Shown: in pieces, positions 43,976-53,088 of the stretch | How the letters are laid out: every line of letters starts with the position of its first letter | Numbering within the stretch: position 1 is the first letter of the stretch | Assembly: GCA_016292745.1 (NCBI GenBank) | Contig: JAEDFO010000002.1 | Span: 8,087 to 72,086 of the forward strand | Direction of reading: 5' to 3' | Source: Muribaculaceae bacterium | GTDB lineage: Bacteria; Bacteroidota; Bacteroidia; Bacteroidales; Muribaculaceae | DNA: 64,000 bases | Notes under the pieces: generated by a model | What the model saw: only the letters and a program-made list of their open reading frames with translations | What the model was told of the DNA's origin: nothing | Databases searched by the model: none | Translations under genes and position numbers: made by a program

Positions 43976-44009
43976 GGGAGGACTCGGCTTTGGCTGAGTC
44001 CTCCCTTTA
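43976..44009 (+). terminator. Terminator after gdhA
   Basis: GGGAGGACTC pairs with GAGTCCTCCC (10 bp) around GGCTTTGGCT, followed by TTTAG. Confidence 0.75.
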
Positions 44010-44064
44010 GATATATATGGAAAGTGAGCGCACGCATTCACTTTCTGTTCAATAATGATATTTA

Positions 44065-44769
44065 CTAATCCGTTGCTGAATCTTCTAATTGTACTGGATT
44101 ATGCAGTCTTAATACCTTCTTGATTTTGTAAACTATTACCCATTGACAAATGTTTTCGTTTAAGTATTCAGATTCATTTCCTTCATAATCGGTTATTACA
44201 TCTGTGGTAGATATGAGCTTAATGCTATTATCTTGGAAATCAACAAGGTATCCATCATTATCGAATTCTTGAGTGCTGTACACTTCCCATGTAATTGTGG
44301 TAAGGGATGTTTCTTCTCCTTGGTATTCAACTTTTTTATCTGATACAACTTTCACCATAATTGAAGGGTCGGCATTGTATGTAAGAATGCTGCCCTCCAC
44401 GATCCCCATTAGAGTGAAATTAAGGGGTGGACGGTGTTTTGAAACTTTCTCAAGAGATGCAATATCGTTAGCTTCAAGATCATTGGTCATTTCGTTGCTT
44501 ACCTCATCGGTTACATCTTTTCGGTTAAATAGTTCTAAGATTGCAATTGCTTGATCTTTATGTATTTGAAAGAATTCTCGGTTTGTATTGATGCGCTGAG
44601 GCTCGAATGCCTTGTGTAGAGCTTTCTCTATTTTTAGACAATCAATTGAATTTACCTCACAAGCATATTCTACATCAAATGGTACTGGAACCCCTGTTGT
44701 ATACAATTCTCTTAAACGAGAATCTAATTCACAACGTGTTGTCATTCCTATTTTTACTAATGTTGGCAC
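44065..44769 (-). CDS. GIY-YIG/T5orf172-like protein, N-terminally truncated
   Basis: 234 residues from a GTG start at 44769. The first residues (LVKIGMTTRCELDSRLRELYTTGVPVPF) enter a T5orf172/MUG113-type GIY-YIG domain in the middle: the first beta strand with the GIY half is missing, while the YTTGVP strand, the EKALHKAF helix and NREFF follow normally. Residues about 110-234 are an unrecognised beta-rich domain. The start lies only about 18 bases after the terminator of the export operon, so the gene was probably cut or joined here. It may be inactive. Base composition is more A/T-rich than in the neighbours. Confidence 0.6.
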   Translation of the reverse strand: MPTLVKIGMTTRCELDSRLRELYTTGVPVPFDVEYACEVNSIDCLKIEKALHKAFEPQRINTNREFFQIHKDQAIAILELFNRKDVTDEVSNEMTNDLEANDIASLEKVSKHRPPLNFTLMGIVEGSILTYNADPSIMVKVVSDKKVEYQGEETSLTTITWEVYSTQEFDNDGYLVDFQDNSIKLISTTDVITDYEGNESEYLNENICQWVIVYKIKKVLRLHNPVQLEDSATD

Positions 44770-44787
44770 AAACTGGATAGGGGATAG

Positions 44788-44823
44788 GGAAGGCGGGCGG
44801 CATCTTGCGATGCTGCCCGCCTT
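44788..44823 (-). terminator. Terminator of the MacB-type operon
   Basis: GGCGGGCGGCATC pairs with GATGCTGCCCGCC (13 bp, one G-T), with a TTGC loop. T residues follow on both strands (TTTTG on plus, TTCCC on minus), so it may work both ways. Confidence 0.7.
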
Positions 44824-44882
44824 TTGTGGTGCTACGCCTTTGGCTTCGCTTGTTTAAGGTTTCGCCAAGTTGAGCTCTGTGG

Positions 44883-46103
44883 CTATTCGTAGCGGATTGC
44901 TTCGATGGGGTCGAGTCCTGAGGCTTTCTTTGCCGGGTACCAACCGAAGAATATTCCGGTGGCAGTGCACACCAGGAATGAAAGCACTACCGAGTAGCCT
45001 TGTATGGCGATGGGCCAGTTGAGAATGCCTTTCACCGCCACAGCAGCCCCGCAGCCAAGGATTACGCCAATTATGCCTCCAGTGATGCTTATTATCACCG
45101 ATTCAATGAGGAATTGTGCAAGGATGTCGCGTCCGCGGGCGCCGATGCTCATACGCAGGCCTATCTCGCGCGTGCGCTCGGTAACCGACACATACATAAT
45201 GTTCATAATGCCGATACCGCCCACCAGCAGCGATATGCCGGCTATGCAAGCCAGCAGAATGGTCATCATGTCGCTGGTTGAGCTCATCATCGAGCTGAGT
45301 TCTTGCTGCGAGCGTACGTTGAAATCGTCGTCGTCGGTTTCCTTCAGCTTGTGGTTCTTGCGCAGGATGCCAGTGATTTCGTCAATGGCAGATTCGGTTT
45401 GCTCTTCAACTATAGCCGATGCAAAGAGTCCTTGGATGTAGTCGATGGCAAGCACACGTTTCATGATGGTAGAGTAGGGAGCCAGCACCACATCGTCCTG
45501 GTCCATACCCATGCTGTTGTAGCCCTTCGATTCGAGCACACCGATTACGGTGAACGGAATTTTGTTGAATCGGACCACTTTGCCTAAGGGGCTGCTGCCG
45601 TCGGGGAAAAGGTTATCGATAACCGTTTTGCCGAGGATGCACACCTTGGCGGCGCTCTGTATGTCGCGTGAGGTGAACATGCTGCCGCTTTCAACCTTGA
45701 GTTTGCGTATCTCCAGATATGCCGGCGACACGCCGTAGATGGTTGATGGGTAGTTGTTGGCACCGTAGATGAGTTGTCCGCCGCTGTTAACCGATGGCGA
45801 TACGGCACTGAGCAATGTGCACTGGTCGAGTATCGACTGGTAGTCGACAGGTTTCAGTGTCTGCATGTCGTCGGCCGATTGGCGCACGCCGCCTCGGTTT
45901 TCGGTGCCGGGCATAATCATAATCATGTTAGAGCCCATTTCTGAAATCTGGGCCTTGATGCTTTGCTTCGAGCCTTGGCCTATTGCGAGCATGGTGATTA
46001 CCGAGCCCACGCCTATAATGATGCCGAGCATAGTGAGAAAGCAACGCAATTTGTTGTTTCCCAATGCCTTGATGGCTATTTTCAATAGATTCAGTATGTT
46101 CAT
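44883..46103 (-). CDS. MacB-type ABC transporter permease
   Basis: 406 residues: one N-terminal transmembrane helix (LRCFLTMLGIIIGVGSVITML), a large periplasmic MacB_PCD domain (about 50-270), then three C-terminal helices (FtsX domain) with GGIGIMNIMYVSVTERTREIGLR and ending DPIEAIRYE. It couples ATP hydrolysis to extrusion through MacA and TolC-like partners, in the style of mechanotransmission. Start at 46103, 4 bases after the ATPase gene stop; a longer frame to 46184 runs within the ATPase gene. Confidence 0.92.
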   Translation of the reverse strand: MNILNLLKIAIKALGNNKLRCFLTMLGIIIGVGSVITMLAIGQGSKQSIKAQISEMGSNMIMIMPGTENRGGVRQSADDMQTLKPVDYQSILDQCTLLSAVSPSVNSGGQLIYGANNYPSTIYGVSPAYLEIRKLKVESGSMFTSRDIQSAAKVCILGKTVIDNLFPDGSSPLGKVVRFNKIPFTVIGVLESKGYNSMGMDQDDVVLAPYSTIMKRVLAIDYIQGLFASAIVEEQTESAIDEITGILRKNHKLKETDDDDFNVRSQQELSSMMSSTSDMMTILLACIAGISLLVGGIGIMNIMYVSVTERTREIGLRMSIGARGRDILAQFLIESVIISITGGIIGVILGCGAAVAVKGILNWPIAIQGYSVVLSFLVCTATGIFFGWYPAKKASGLDPIEAIRYE

Positions 46104-46107
46104 AATG

Positions 46108-46860
46108 TCAGTCGTTCTCTTTAGGAAGTGAATCGTAAACCTCTTTAGCCGAGCGGATGTTGGTGTTAATCGTGTCGGATACAATCTTGCCGTCGCGTAG
46201 CACTATGTTTCGGCTGCTGAACTGCGACAGTTCCGGATTGTGAGTTACGAATATTATGGTGCGTCCGCGGCGGAAAATTTCCTGGAACAGCATCAGTATG
46301 CTATAAGAAGTGCGGGTATCGAGGTTACCAGTGGCCTCATCGGCAAGCAGAATCACGGGGTCGTTGACGAGAGCGCGAGCTATGGCTACACGCTGCTGCT
46401 GTCCGCCCGACATCTGGTTTGATTTGTGCATCTTGCGGTCGCTCAGCCCCACCACATCGAGAGCTTCCGAAGCGCGGCGCTCGCGTTCTTTGGCCGATAT
46501 CTTCGAGTTGTACATCAGTGGCAGCTCCACATTCTCAAGTGCAGTGGTTTTAGGCAGCAGGTTATAGTTCTGAAACACGAATCCAATCTTGCGGTTGCGC
46601 AACATAGCACGGTCGTTCTTACCCATTGTACGCACGGCCACACCATCAAGATAGTATTCGCCCGAAGTCGGGGTGTCGAGGCATCCGAGCAGGTTGAGCA
46701 AGGTCGATTTGCCCGAGCCCGATGTACCCATAATGGTGACGAATTCGCCTTCGTTGATTGAGAACGACACACCGCGCAATGCATGTACTTCTTCGTTTCC
46801 CACAACGAAGTTGCGACGGATTTTTTCGAGTCGTATTATTTCTTTCGACATAGTTGTCAT
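46108..46860 (-). CDS. MacB-type ABC transporter ATP-binding protein
   Basis: 250 residues, one ABC nucleotide-binding domain: Walker A GTSGSGKSTLL (about 47-57), signature SGGQQQRVAIARAL, Walker B LLADEATGNLD, and the switch histidine in FVTHNPE. Closest to the MacB/LolD group that works with FtsX-like permeases. It follows the adaptor gene by 18 bases and precedes the permease by 4. Two starts are possible, 46860 or 46851. Confidence 0.94.
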   Translation of the reverse strand: MTTMSKEIIRLEKIRRNFVVGNEEVHALRGVSFSINEGEFVTIMGTSGSGKSTLLNLLGCLDTPTSGEYYLDGVAVRTMGKNDRAMLRNRKIGFVFQNYNLLPKTTALENVELPLMYNSKISAKERERRASEALDVVGLSDRKMHKSNQMSGGQQQRVAIARALVNDPVILLADEATGNLDTRTSYSILMLFQEIFRRGRTIIFVTHNPELSQFSSRNIVLRDGKIVSDTINTNIRSAKEVYDSLPKEND

Positions 46861-46878
46861 TCAGCTAATCGAGGTTGT

Positions 46879-48117
46879 TTACTTCTTGTTGCTTTTTCTT
46901 TGCGGAGGCTTTGGCATGAACGGGTTCGATTCGCCGCCACCTTGCTGCTGAGCTTCCTGTGGCATTGCCGAAGTGTAGTTCTGGGCCACTACATCGCCTT
47001 CGCGAAGGCCGTTGACCACCACTACATCAATGCCGTTGTCGATACCGAGCTCAATCTCGGTGGGTTTAAGCTTGCCGTCGCTGAGCACCCATACAAGACG
47101 ATGCGGGTCGTCGGTAGGGATAGCCGGGTCTTTAGGCTTATCGCTCTCGGCATGAGCCGGAGCGCCATGTGGCGGAGTGGGCATCTCGTCGAATGAAGGC
47201 AGATTATCGGCACCTTCAAATTCCTGAGGCATGAACTTGAGAGCTTTCAGCGGAATAGTGAGCACATTGCGTGCCTCCTTGGTGTTGATGGTTATGTTGG
47301 CGGTGAGGCCCGGAATTAGTTTCATGTCGGGATTGGCTGCGTCGATAAGAACTTCATAGGTAACCACATTAGATGTGGTGGTTGGGTTGATGCGCACCTG
47401 TGTCACCTTGCCTGAGAATACGTCGTTGGGATAGGCATCGACGGTGAAAGTGGCGTTCTGTCCCACTTTCACTGAGCCTATGTCGGCTTCGTCAACGTCG
47501 GCCACCACCTGCATGTTGTTAAGGTCGGCGATGGTGAACAGGTTGGCAACGCTCATGTTCGAAACCACTGTCTGTCCCACTTCAACTTCGCGCGAAATCA
47601 CTATGCCGTCAATTGGAGCGTAGATTTCGGCATAGCTCAGGTTTCGGGCCGCCTTAACGCGGTCGGATTTGCTTTTTTCGTACGATGATTTTGCTATCAG
47701 GTAGTCCTTTCGGGTAGTATCGAATTCGTAGTCGCTGATAAGTTGCTTGTCGTGCAGAGCCAGGTCGCGCTCGTAGTTCTTTTTGGTGTATTCGTATGTT
47801 AGTTTTGCGCTTTCCAGGTTTGCATCGGCAGCCTTCAGCTCGCTCTCGAGAGTAGTCTTGTCGATTTCGGCAATCAGGTCGCCGGCCTTCACTACAGAGT
47901 TATAATCGGCATAAAGTTTCGATATGATGCCGGTAACCTGAGTACCTACATCTACTTGGGTTACGCTCTCGAGAGTTCCGGTCGATGTAACCGACTCACA
48001 CACTTCACCGAAGCCTACGGTGATGGTTTCAAGCTCTATTCGTTCCTTCTTAGAGCAAGATGCAGCCGATAACAGAATCATCAGGCACGCAAAAAATGTT
48101 AAGCTATTGAGTTTCAT
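46879..48117 (-). CDS. MacA-type periplasmic adaptor lipoprotein
   Basis: 412 residues. Lipoprotein signal with cysteine near residue 21 (LLSAASC), then the membrane-fusion-protein order: beta-barrel strand, lipoyl half (VDVGTQVTGIISKLYADYN), long alpha-helical hairpin (about 85-165), second lipoyl half (APIDGIVISREVEVGQTVV), beta-barrel and membrane-proximal domains, ending in a charged Lys-rich tail. It bridges the inner-membrane ABC pair and the TolC-type channel. Confidence 0.92.
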   Translation of the reverse strand: MKLNSLTFFACLMILLSAASCSKKERIELETITVGFGEVCESVTSTGTLESVTQVDVGTQVTGIISKLYADYNSVVKAGDLIAEIDKTTLESELKAADANLESAKLTYEYTKKNYERDLALHDKQLISDYEFDTTRKDYLIAKSSYEKSKSDRVKAARNLSYAEIYAPIDGIVISREVEVGQTVVSNMSVANLFTIADLNNMQVVADVDEADIGSVKVGQNATFTVDAYPNDVFSGKVTQVRINPTTTSNVVTYEVLIDAANPDMKLIPGLTANITINTKEARNVLTIPLKALKFMPQEFEGADNLPSFDEMPTPPHGAPAHAESDKPKDPAIPTDDPHRLVWVLSDGKLKPTEIELGIDNGIDVVVVNGLREGDVVAQNYTSAMPQEAQQQGGGESNPFMPKPPQRKSNKK

Positions 48118-48142
48118 ATTGTAATATTCGATTTTAACGGGT

Positions 48143-49471
48143 TTATGGCAGGGTAATGCCTTGGTTGTTGTAGAAATTAAGCAGTTTAATGTTCAGGATA
48201 GCCAAATATTTCGATTGCAGTAGTTCGAGGCGTGCGTTGAGCAGGTCGTTGTGCGATGTGAGCAATTCGAGAGGGTTCACCAGCCCCAGTCGGAACTGCT
48301 CGTTGGTGAGTTCATCGGTTAGTTCGGCGCTTTTCAGCTTTTCCTTGCCACTGATATACTTGGCCTGTGCATTCTGAGCTTCGAGATAAATGCTTTCTAT
48401 GGTTTGCGAAATGTCGTTCTTTGTCGATTCCAGATTCAGGTCGGCATTCAGACGGTCAACTTTGGCCTTGGCCACAGCGGTCTTGGTGCTCTTCTGGTTG
48501 AAGATTGGTACAGATAGGGTGACGCCGATTTGCTCGTGCAGGCTGTTCTTCAGCTGGTCGCCGAAGCTGTATCCGGTTCCCGATGCATTGCTGGCACCTA
48601 CCGAGCCCGAGAGTGATATGGTGGGGTAGTACCCGCTGCGGGCAATCTTTATGTCGGTGTCGTTGATTTGCTGTTGCAGTTCGCTGCTTTTCATTTCGGG
48701 TAGCCATGCAAGGGCTGTGTGGAATACCTCTATTTTGTCAGGCAGCTCACTAAGCACCAGATTGTCATCGAGATTTGGGGTAGCCAAGGCAATGTCCGAT
48801 TCGATGTCGAGCTCAAGAATCTTTTTCAGAGACATTATCTTCGAATCGTAATTAGTCTGGGCTGAAACCACATTGTAAACGTCCGACTGATATTGCGATT
48901 CGAGTTGTGCATAGTCAACTCTCGAAAGCCGGCCGGATTTCATCAGTTGCTCGGCGCGTTCTTTTTGGGTTTTGCTCACCTCGACAGTTTGGTTGGCAAT
49001 GTCGATTGATTCTTTGGCATAGAGCACCTGCAGATAGCACGAAAGGATTTCGGTTGACAGATAGTTCTGCAATTGCTCCACAGTTAGGTTGTTGCTTTCG
49101 GTTTGCAGTTGCTGGCGTTTGATAGAATTAGAGCGTGAACCGCCATCGAAAAGAGTCCATTGGGCATTAAGTCCATAGCTTCCGGCGTATGAGTTGCTTT
49201 TGGCTCCGTCGGCTGGGCTAGAGTAGTTGGTGTAGCCGTGGGAAGTGGCGAAATCAAGTGTGGGAAACCATTTTGCCTTGGCTGCCTCAAGGTCGTATTT
49301 CCCCGATTCTACAGTAAGTTGTGACTGCTGAAGCTGGATGTTGTGGCTTGAGGCATAGTCGAGACATTGCTGAAAATCCCACAGTTCGGGCTGCGTGTTG
49401 TCCGATGCACCTGCTGCCAATGCTCCTGACAGCAATAGTGCTGCGAAAAGATACTTGTTGGGTATTGTCAT
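48143..49471 (-). CDS. TolC family outer-membrane channel
   Basis: 442 residues with a signal peptide (about 1-22) and two tandem outer-membrane-efflux repeats, each of long helices (for example YDLEAAKAKWFPTLDFATSHGY and later ATKVDRLNADLNLESTKNDI-like segments). It forms the outer-membrane duct of the tripartite exporter. First gene of the operon tolC-macA-macB ATPase-permease, 25 bases before the adaptor gene. Substrate unknown (macrolide-like compound, peptide or lipid). Confidence 0.92.
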   Translation of the reverse strand: MTIPNKYLFAALLLSGALAAGASDNTQPELWDFQQCLDYASSHNIQLQQSQLTVESGKYDLEAAKAKWFPTLDFATSHGYTNYSSPADGAKSNSYAGSYGLNAQWTLFDGGSRSNSIKRQQLQTESNNLTVEQLQNYLSTEILSCYLQVLYAKESIDIANQTVEVSKTQKERAEQLMKSGRLSRVDYAQLESQYQSDVYNVVSAQTNYDSKIMSLKKILELDIESDIALATPNLDDNLVLSELPDKIEVFHTALAWLPEMKSSELQQQINDTDIKIARSGYYPTISLSGSVGASNASGTGYSFGDQLKNSLHEQIGVTLSVPIFNQKSTKTAVAKAKVDRLNADLNLESTKNDISQTIESIYLEAQNAQAKYISGKEKLKSAELTDELTNEQFRLGLVNPLELLTSHNDLLNARLELLQSKYLAILNIKLLNFYNNQGITLP

Positions 49472-49648
49472 AGTGTCACTTTATTTGTTTACCGATACAA
49501 ATATCTAAATATACTTTGCCATCGGGAAATCAAATAGACAGCATAAAATGATTTTACCCTAAACTCTTAAATTTAACATTTGAATTGCTAAAATCGTTAT
49601 TTTCTTTAGCCAGTATGTTAATATTTGTGCTTGAAAATTAAGAAAACG

Positions 49649-50932
49649 TCAATCCTCGCTGTTCCATAGTTCATGCTGGCGTTGAGCCAGCTTGTCCTCG
49701 GCAGGATTGTGGCAGGGGTTCCAGAACGCGGGATGTCCGATTGTTTCGGGCATATAAGCCTGTCGGGTGAAATGATGTGGATAGTCGTGTGGGTATTTAT
49801 AACCTTCGTGGTAACCGAGGTCGCTCATCAGTTTGGTTGGTGCATTGCGCAAGTGAAGCGGAACGGGCTGATTGCCGGTTTTCTCAACAAATTCGAGCGC
49901 AGCATCGATTGCAAGGTAAGCCGAGTTGCTTTTCGGAGATGTGGCCAGATATATGGTACATTCCGATAGAATGATGCGCCCCTCAGGCCATCCGATTTTT
50001 GTAAGGGCGTCGAAAGTAGCGTTGGCCAGCAGCAAAGCATTGGGGTTGGCGAGCCCTATATCCTCGCTGGCAAGAATCACGAGGCGGCGAGCAATGAATT
50101 TCGGGTCTTCGCCTCCGGCAATAAGCCGGGCAAGCCAATATATGGCGGCATCGGGGTCGCTGCCTCGAACCGATTTAATGAATGCCGAGATTATGTCGTA
50201 GTGCAGTTCTCCGTTTTTGTCGAAAGCCATTGGATTCTCTTGCAGACGGCTGGTTACGATATCGTCGTTGATAACGAATGCCTCACCGCTTTTCACCGAT
50301 TGACGTATAAGGTCGAGAATGTTAAGCAGTTTACGGGCATCGCCGGCCGAAAAGCGCAACAGCGCCTCGGTAGATTCCACTCTCACCTCCAGCCCCTTGA
50401 ATATTTCGTCGGTTGAAAGGGCTCGGTTGAGCAATTCCAGCAGGTCGTCGTTGTCGAGCGGCTTCAGCACATACACTTGTGCGCGCGACAGCAGAGGGCG
50501 GATAACCTCGAACGAAGGGTTTTCGGTGGTGGCGCCTATTAGGGTCACCGTTCCGTTTTCCACGGCGCCAAGAAGCGAATCCTGCTGTGATTTGTTGAAA
50601 CGGTGGATTTCATCGATGAAGAGGATAGGACGTCCGTTGGAAAACACGCTTCGCGCATCGGCCTTGCATCGGTCGAGCACTTCACGCACCTCCTTAACCC
50701 CCGATGTAACGGCCGAGAGTGTGTAAAACGGCACTTTGGTCTGCTCTGCGATTATGCGAGCAAGAGTGGTCTTTCCCACACCTGGAGGGCCCCAAAGAAT
50801 GAACGATGATATGTTGCCCGTCTCAATCATGCGGCGAATAATGGCATTCTCGCCTACAAGATGCTTTTGCCCGATGTATTCGTCGAGCGATTTCGGACGG
50901 AGCCGTTCGGCTAATGGCTGATATGTTGGCAT
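49649..50932 (-). CDS. rarA: Replication-associated recombination protein RarA
   Basis: 427 residues. AAA+ ATPase (about 15-190) with Walker A GPPGVGKTTLA and Walker B FIDEIHRF, followed by the RarA lid and tetramerisation domains (MSDLGYHEGYKYPHDYPHHF). It acts at stalled replication forks. Start at ATG 50932; a TTG at 50953 would overlap ligA. It follows ligA by 7 bases, so the two repair genes share a transcript. Confidence 0.94.
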   Translation of the reverse strand: MPTYQPLAERLRPKSLDEYIGQKHLVGENAIIRRMIETGNISSFILWGPPGVGKTTLARIIAEQTKVPFYTLSAVTSGVKEVREVLDRCKADARSVFSNGRPILFIDEIHRFNKSQQDSLLGAVENGTVTLIGATTENPSFEVIRPLLSRAQVYVLKPLDNDDLLELLNRALSTDEIFKGLEVRVESTEALLRFSAGDARKLLNILDLIRQSVKSGEAFVINDDIVTSRLQENPMAFDKNGELHYDIISAFIKSVRGSDPDAAIYWLARLIAGGEDPKFIARRLVILASEDIGLANPNALLLANATFDALTKIGWPEGRIILSECTIYLATSPKSNSAYLAIDAALEFVEKTGNQPVPLHLRNAPTKLMSDLGYHEGYKYPHDYPHHFTRQAYMPETIGHPAFWNPCHNPAEDKLAQRQHELWNSED

Positions 50933-50939
50933 TTCCTTT

Positions 50940-52955
50940 TTATTCTTTTTCAATCATTTCGAGGAACTGGTCCTCGTTGATAATGGTAATTCCCAGATTG
51001 CGGGCCTTTTCAAGTTTGGCAGGGCCCATATTATCGCCGGCAAGCACATAGCTGGTTTTCGATGAGATAGAACCTGAATTTTTGCCGCCGTTGGCTTCAA
51101 TCATGGCCTTGTATTCGTCGCGTGAATGGTGTGAAAACACACCGCTAATAACTATTGTCATACCAGCGAGGCGGGTCGACTTCTTGGCAAGCGTTTCACG
51201 GTCAATGGCCATCTTTAGCCCGGCAATCTTCAGGCGCTCGATAATGGCTTGGTTAAGTGGCTCGGCAAAATATTCAACAACGCTTTCGCCGATTATCTGA
51301 CCAATCTCGTCGATGCTCGACAGTTCATCGACATTCATCGCCATCAGATGGTCGATGTCACCCGCTGCAAAAGCCAGTTTCTTGGCCACAGTTTCGCCAA
51401 CGTTAGGTATCGACAATGCATACACCACTCGTTCGAACGGTACATTTCGAGAATCTTCAATTCCTTTCATAATTCGAGCCGCCGATTTTTCCTTGAATCG
51501 GTCGAGGGTCATCAACCGTTCGGCTGTAAGGTCGTAGATGTCGGCAATGGTGCGCACTAATCCGGCAGAATATAGCTGCTCGGCCACTTCCTCGCCAATG
51601 CCATCGATGTTCATCATTCTCCGGCCTACAAAATGCTCAATCTTGCCGGTAATCTGCGGACGACAACGGTATTTGTTTGGACATACCCATGCAGCTTCGC
51701 CTTCTACCCTTTCCAGTTTAGTGCCGCACACTGGGCAGTGGCTCACAAATTCTATCGGTTTGCTGTCGGACGAGCGTTTGCTGTTGTCGACGCCAACAAT
51801 CTTTGGAATTATTTCGCCACCTTTTTCTACATACACATAGTCGCCTTCGTGAATGTCGAGACTCTTGATTATGTCTTCGTTGTGGAGCGAAGCTCGTTTT
51901 ACGATAGTGCCCGAAAGAAGCACCGGCTCAAGGTTGGCCACCGGAGTGATGTTGCCCATACGGCCGGTTTCGAACGACACATATTTAAGTTTTGTCGATA
52001 CTCTTTCTGGCTGGAACTTGTAGGCAACCGCCCATTTCGGCGATTTTGCAGTGGCGCCCATCTCTTCCTGTTGGGCCAATGAGTTAACTTTGAATACGAG
52101 GCCGTCGGTAGCAACAGGCAGATTGTGTCGCTCATTGTCCCAATAGTTGATGAATTCGAGGGCTTCGTTGATGTTGTTAAGCACCTTCATGGCGTCTGAC
52201 ACCTTGAACCCCCACGATTTTACGGCCTTCATATTGTCGAAATGGTTATCGGCGGGGAGTTCATCGCCCAGTAGGTAATAAATATATGCGTCAAGTCCAC
52301 GTTTTGCCACTTCGGCCGAGTTTTGTAGCTTCAAAGTTCCTGAAGCTGCATTTCGCGGGTTGGCAAACAATGGTTCCTCATTGAATTCGCGTTCACGGTT
52401 TAGTGCATCGAACACCTTCCATGGCATCAGAACCTCTCCGCGTACCTCAAACGAGTCGGGATAACCGAGTCCTTCGGGAAGTTGTAAAGGAATGCTCTTT
52501 ATGGTGGTGATATTAGATGTTACATCATCGCCGCGGGTGCCATCGCCGCGGGTAACGGCGCGTACGAGGCGTCCGTGCTCGTAGTGAAGAGATATCGAGG
52601 TTCCATCGAATTTCATCTCGCCCACGAGTTGCACATTCTCACCTCCGAGTTCCTTGCTCACGCGACGAATGAAATCTTCGACCTCCTCAATTGAATAGGT
52701 GTTGCTGAGCGACATCATAGGTCTGTCGTGCTTAATCTGGGTGAATGCCTTGTTGATATCGCTGCCTACGCGTTGGGTAGGGGAGTATGGGTCGAAATAT
52801 TCCGGATTGGCATCCTCCAGTTGCTGCAGTTCTTTCAGCTTCATGTCGAATTCCAGGTCGGTAATGGTAGGTTGGCTCAGAACGTAGTAGCGGTAGTTGT
52901 GTTCGTTGAGTTCTTTGCGCAGTGCTTCGATGCGGTCTTTAGTTTCGTTGCCCAT
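50940..52955 (-). CDS. ligA: NAD-dependent DNA ligase
   Basis: Seals nicks in DNA using NAD+. 671 residues, standard: Ia domain, adenylation domain with active-site lysine in VGEMKFDGTS (about residue 118), OB fold, four-cysteine zinc finger (CPVCGTKLERVEG, AWVCPNKYRC), helix-hairpin-helix repeats and a BRCT domain at the end. Start at ATG 52955 (MGNETKDRIEALR); an extra 35-codon upstream frame does not match the family. Confidence 0.96.
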   Translation of the reverse strand: MGNETKDRIEALRKELNEHNYRYYVLSQPTITDLEFDMKLKELQQLEDANPEYFDPYSPTQRVGSDINKAFTQIKHDRPMMSLSNTYSIEEVEDFIRRVSKELGGENVQLVGEMKFDGTSISLHYEHGRLVRAVTRGDGTRGDDVTSNITTIKSIPLQLPEGLGYPDSFEVRGEVLMPWKVFDALNREREFNEEPLFANPRNAASGTLKLQNSAEVAKRGLDAYIYYLLGDELPADNHFDNMKAVKSWGFKVSDAMKVLNNINEALEFINYWDNERHNLPVATDGLVFKVNSLAQQEEMGATAKSPKWAVAYKFQPERVSTKLKYVSFETGRMGNITPVANLEPVLLSGTIVKRASLHNEDIIKSLDIHEGDYVYVEKGGEIIPKIVGVDNSKRSSDSKPIEFVSHCPVCGTKLERVEGEAAWVCPNKYRCRPQITGKIEHFVGRRMMNIDGIGEEVAEQLYSAGLVRTIADIYDLTAERLMTLDRFKEKSAARIMKGIEDSRNVPFERVVYALSIPNVGETVAKKLAFAAGDIDHLMAMNVDELSSIDEIGQIIGESVVEYFAEPLNQAIIERLKIAGLKMAIDRETLAKKSTRLAGMTIVISGVFSHHSRDEYKAMIEANGGKNSGSISSKTSYVLAGDNMGPAKLEKARNLGITIINEDQFLEMIEKE

Positions 52956-52979
52956 AATCGTGAAAGAATTATTGTAATA

Positions 52980-53008
52980 CAAATTTAGTGAAAAAATGGA
53001 AGATTCAA
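52980..53008 (-). promoter_or_regulatory. Promoter of ligA-rarA
   Basis: On the minus strand TTG (53006-53008), 18 bases, TAAATTTG (52980-52987), about 24 bases before the ligA ATG. Confidence 0.55.
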
Positions 53009-53024
53009 CTAAGGCAATGGCATT

Positions 53025-53065
53025 AAAAAAAGATTGTGCACTATCGTTTCCGAAGTGCACAATCT
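53025..53065 (-). terminator. Terminator of the DUF4965 gene
   Basis: On the minus strand AGATTGTGCACT and AGTGCACAATCT form a 12-bp perfect stem with an 11-base loop, followed by seven T. It lies immediately upstream of the ligA promoter. Confidence 0.85.
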
Positions 53066-53088
53066 AATTGTAATGTTATGTCAAATCT

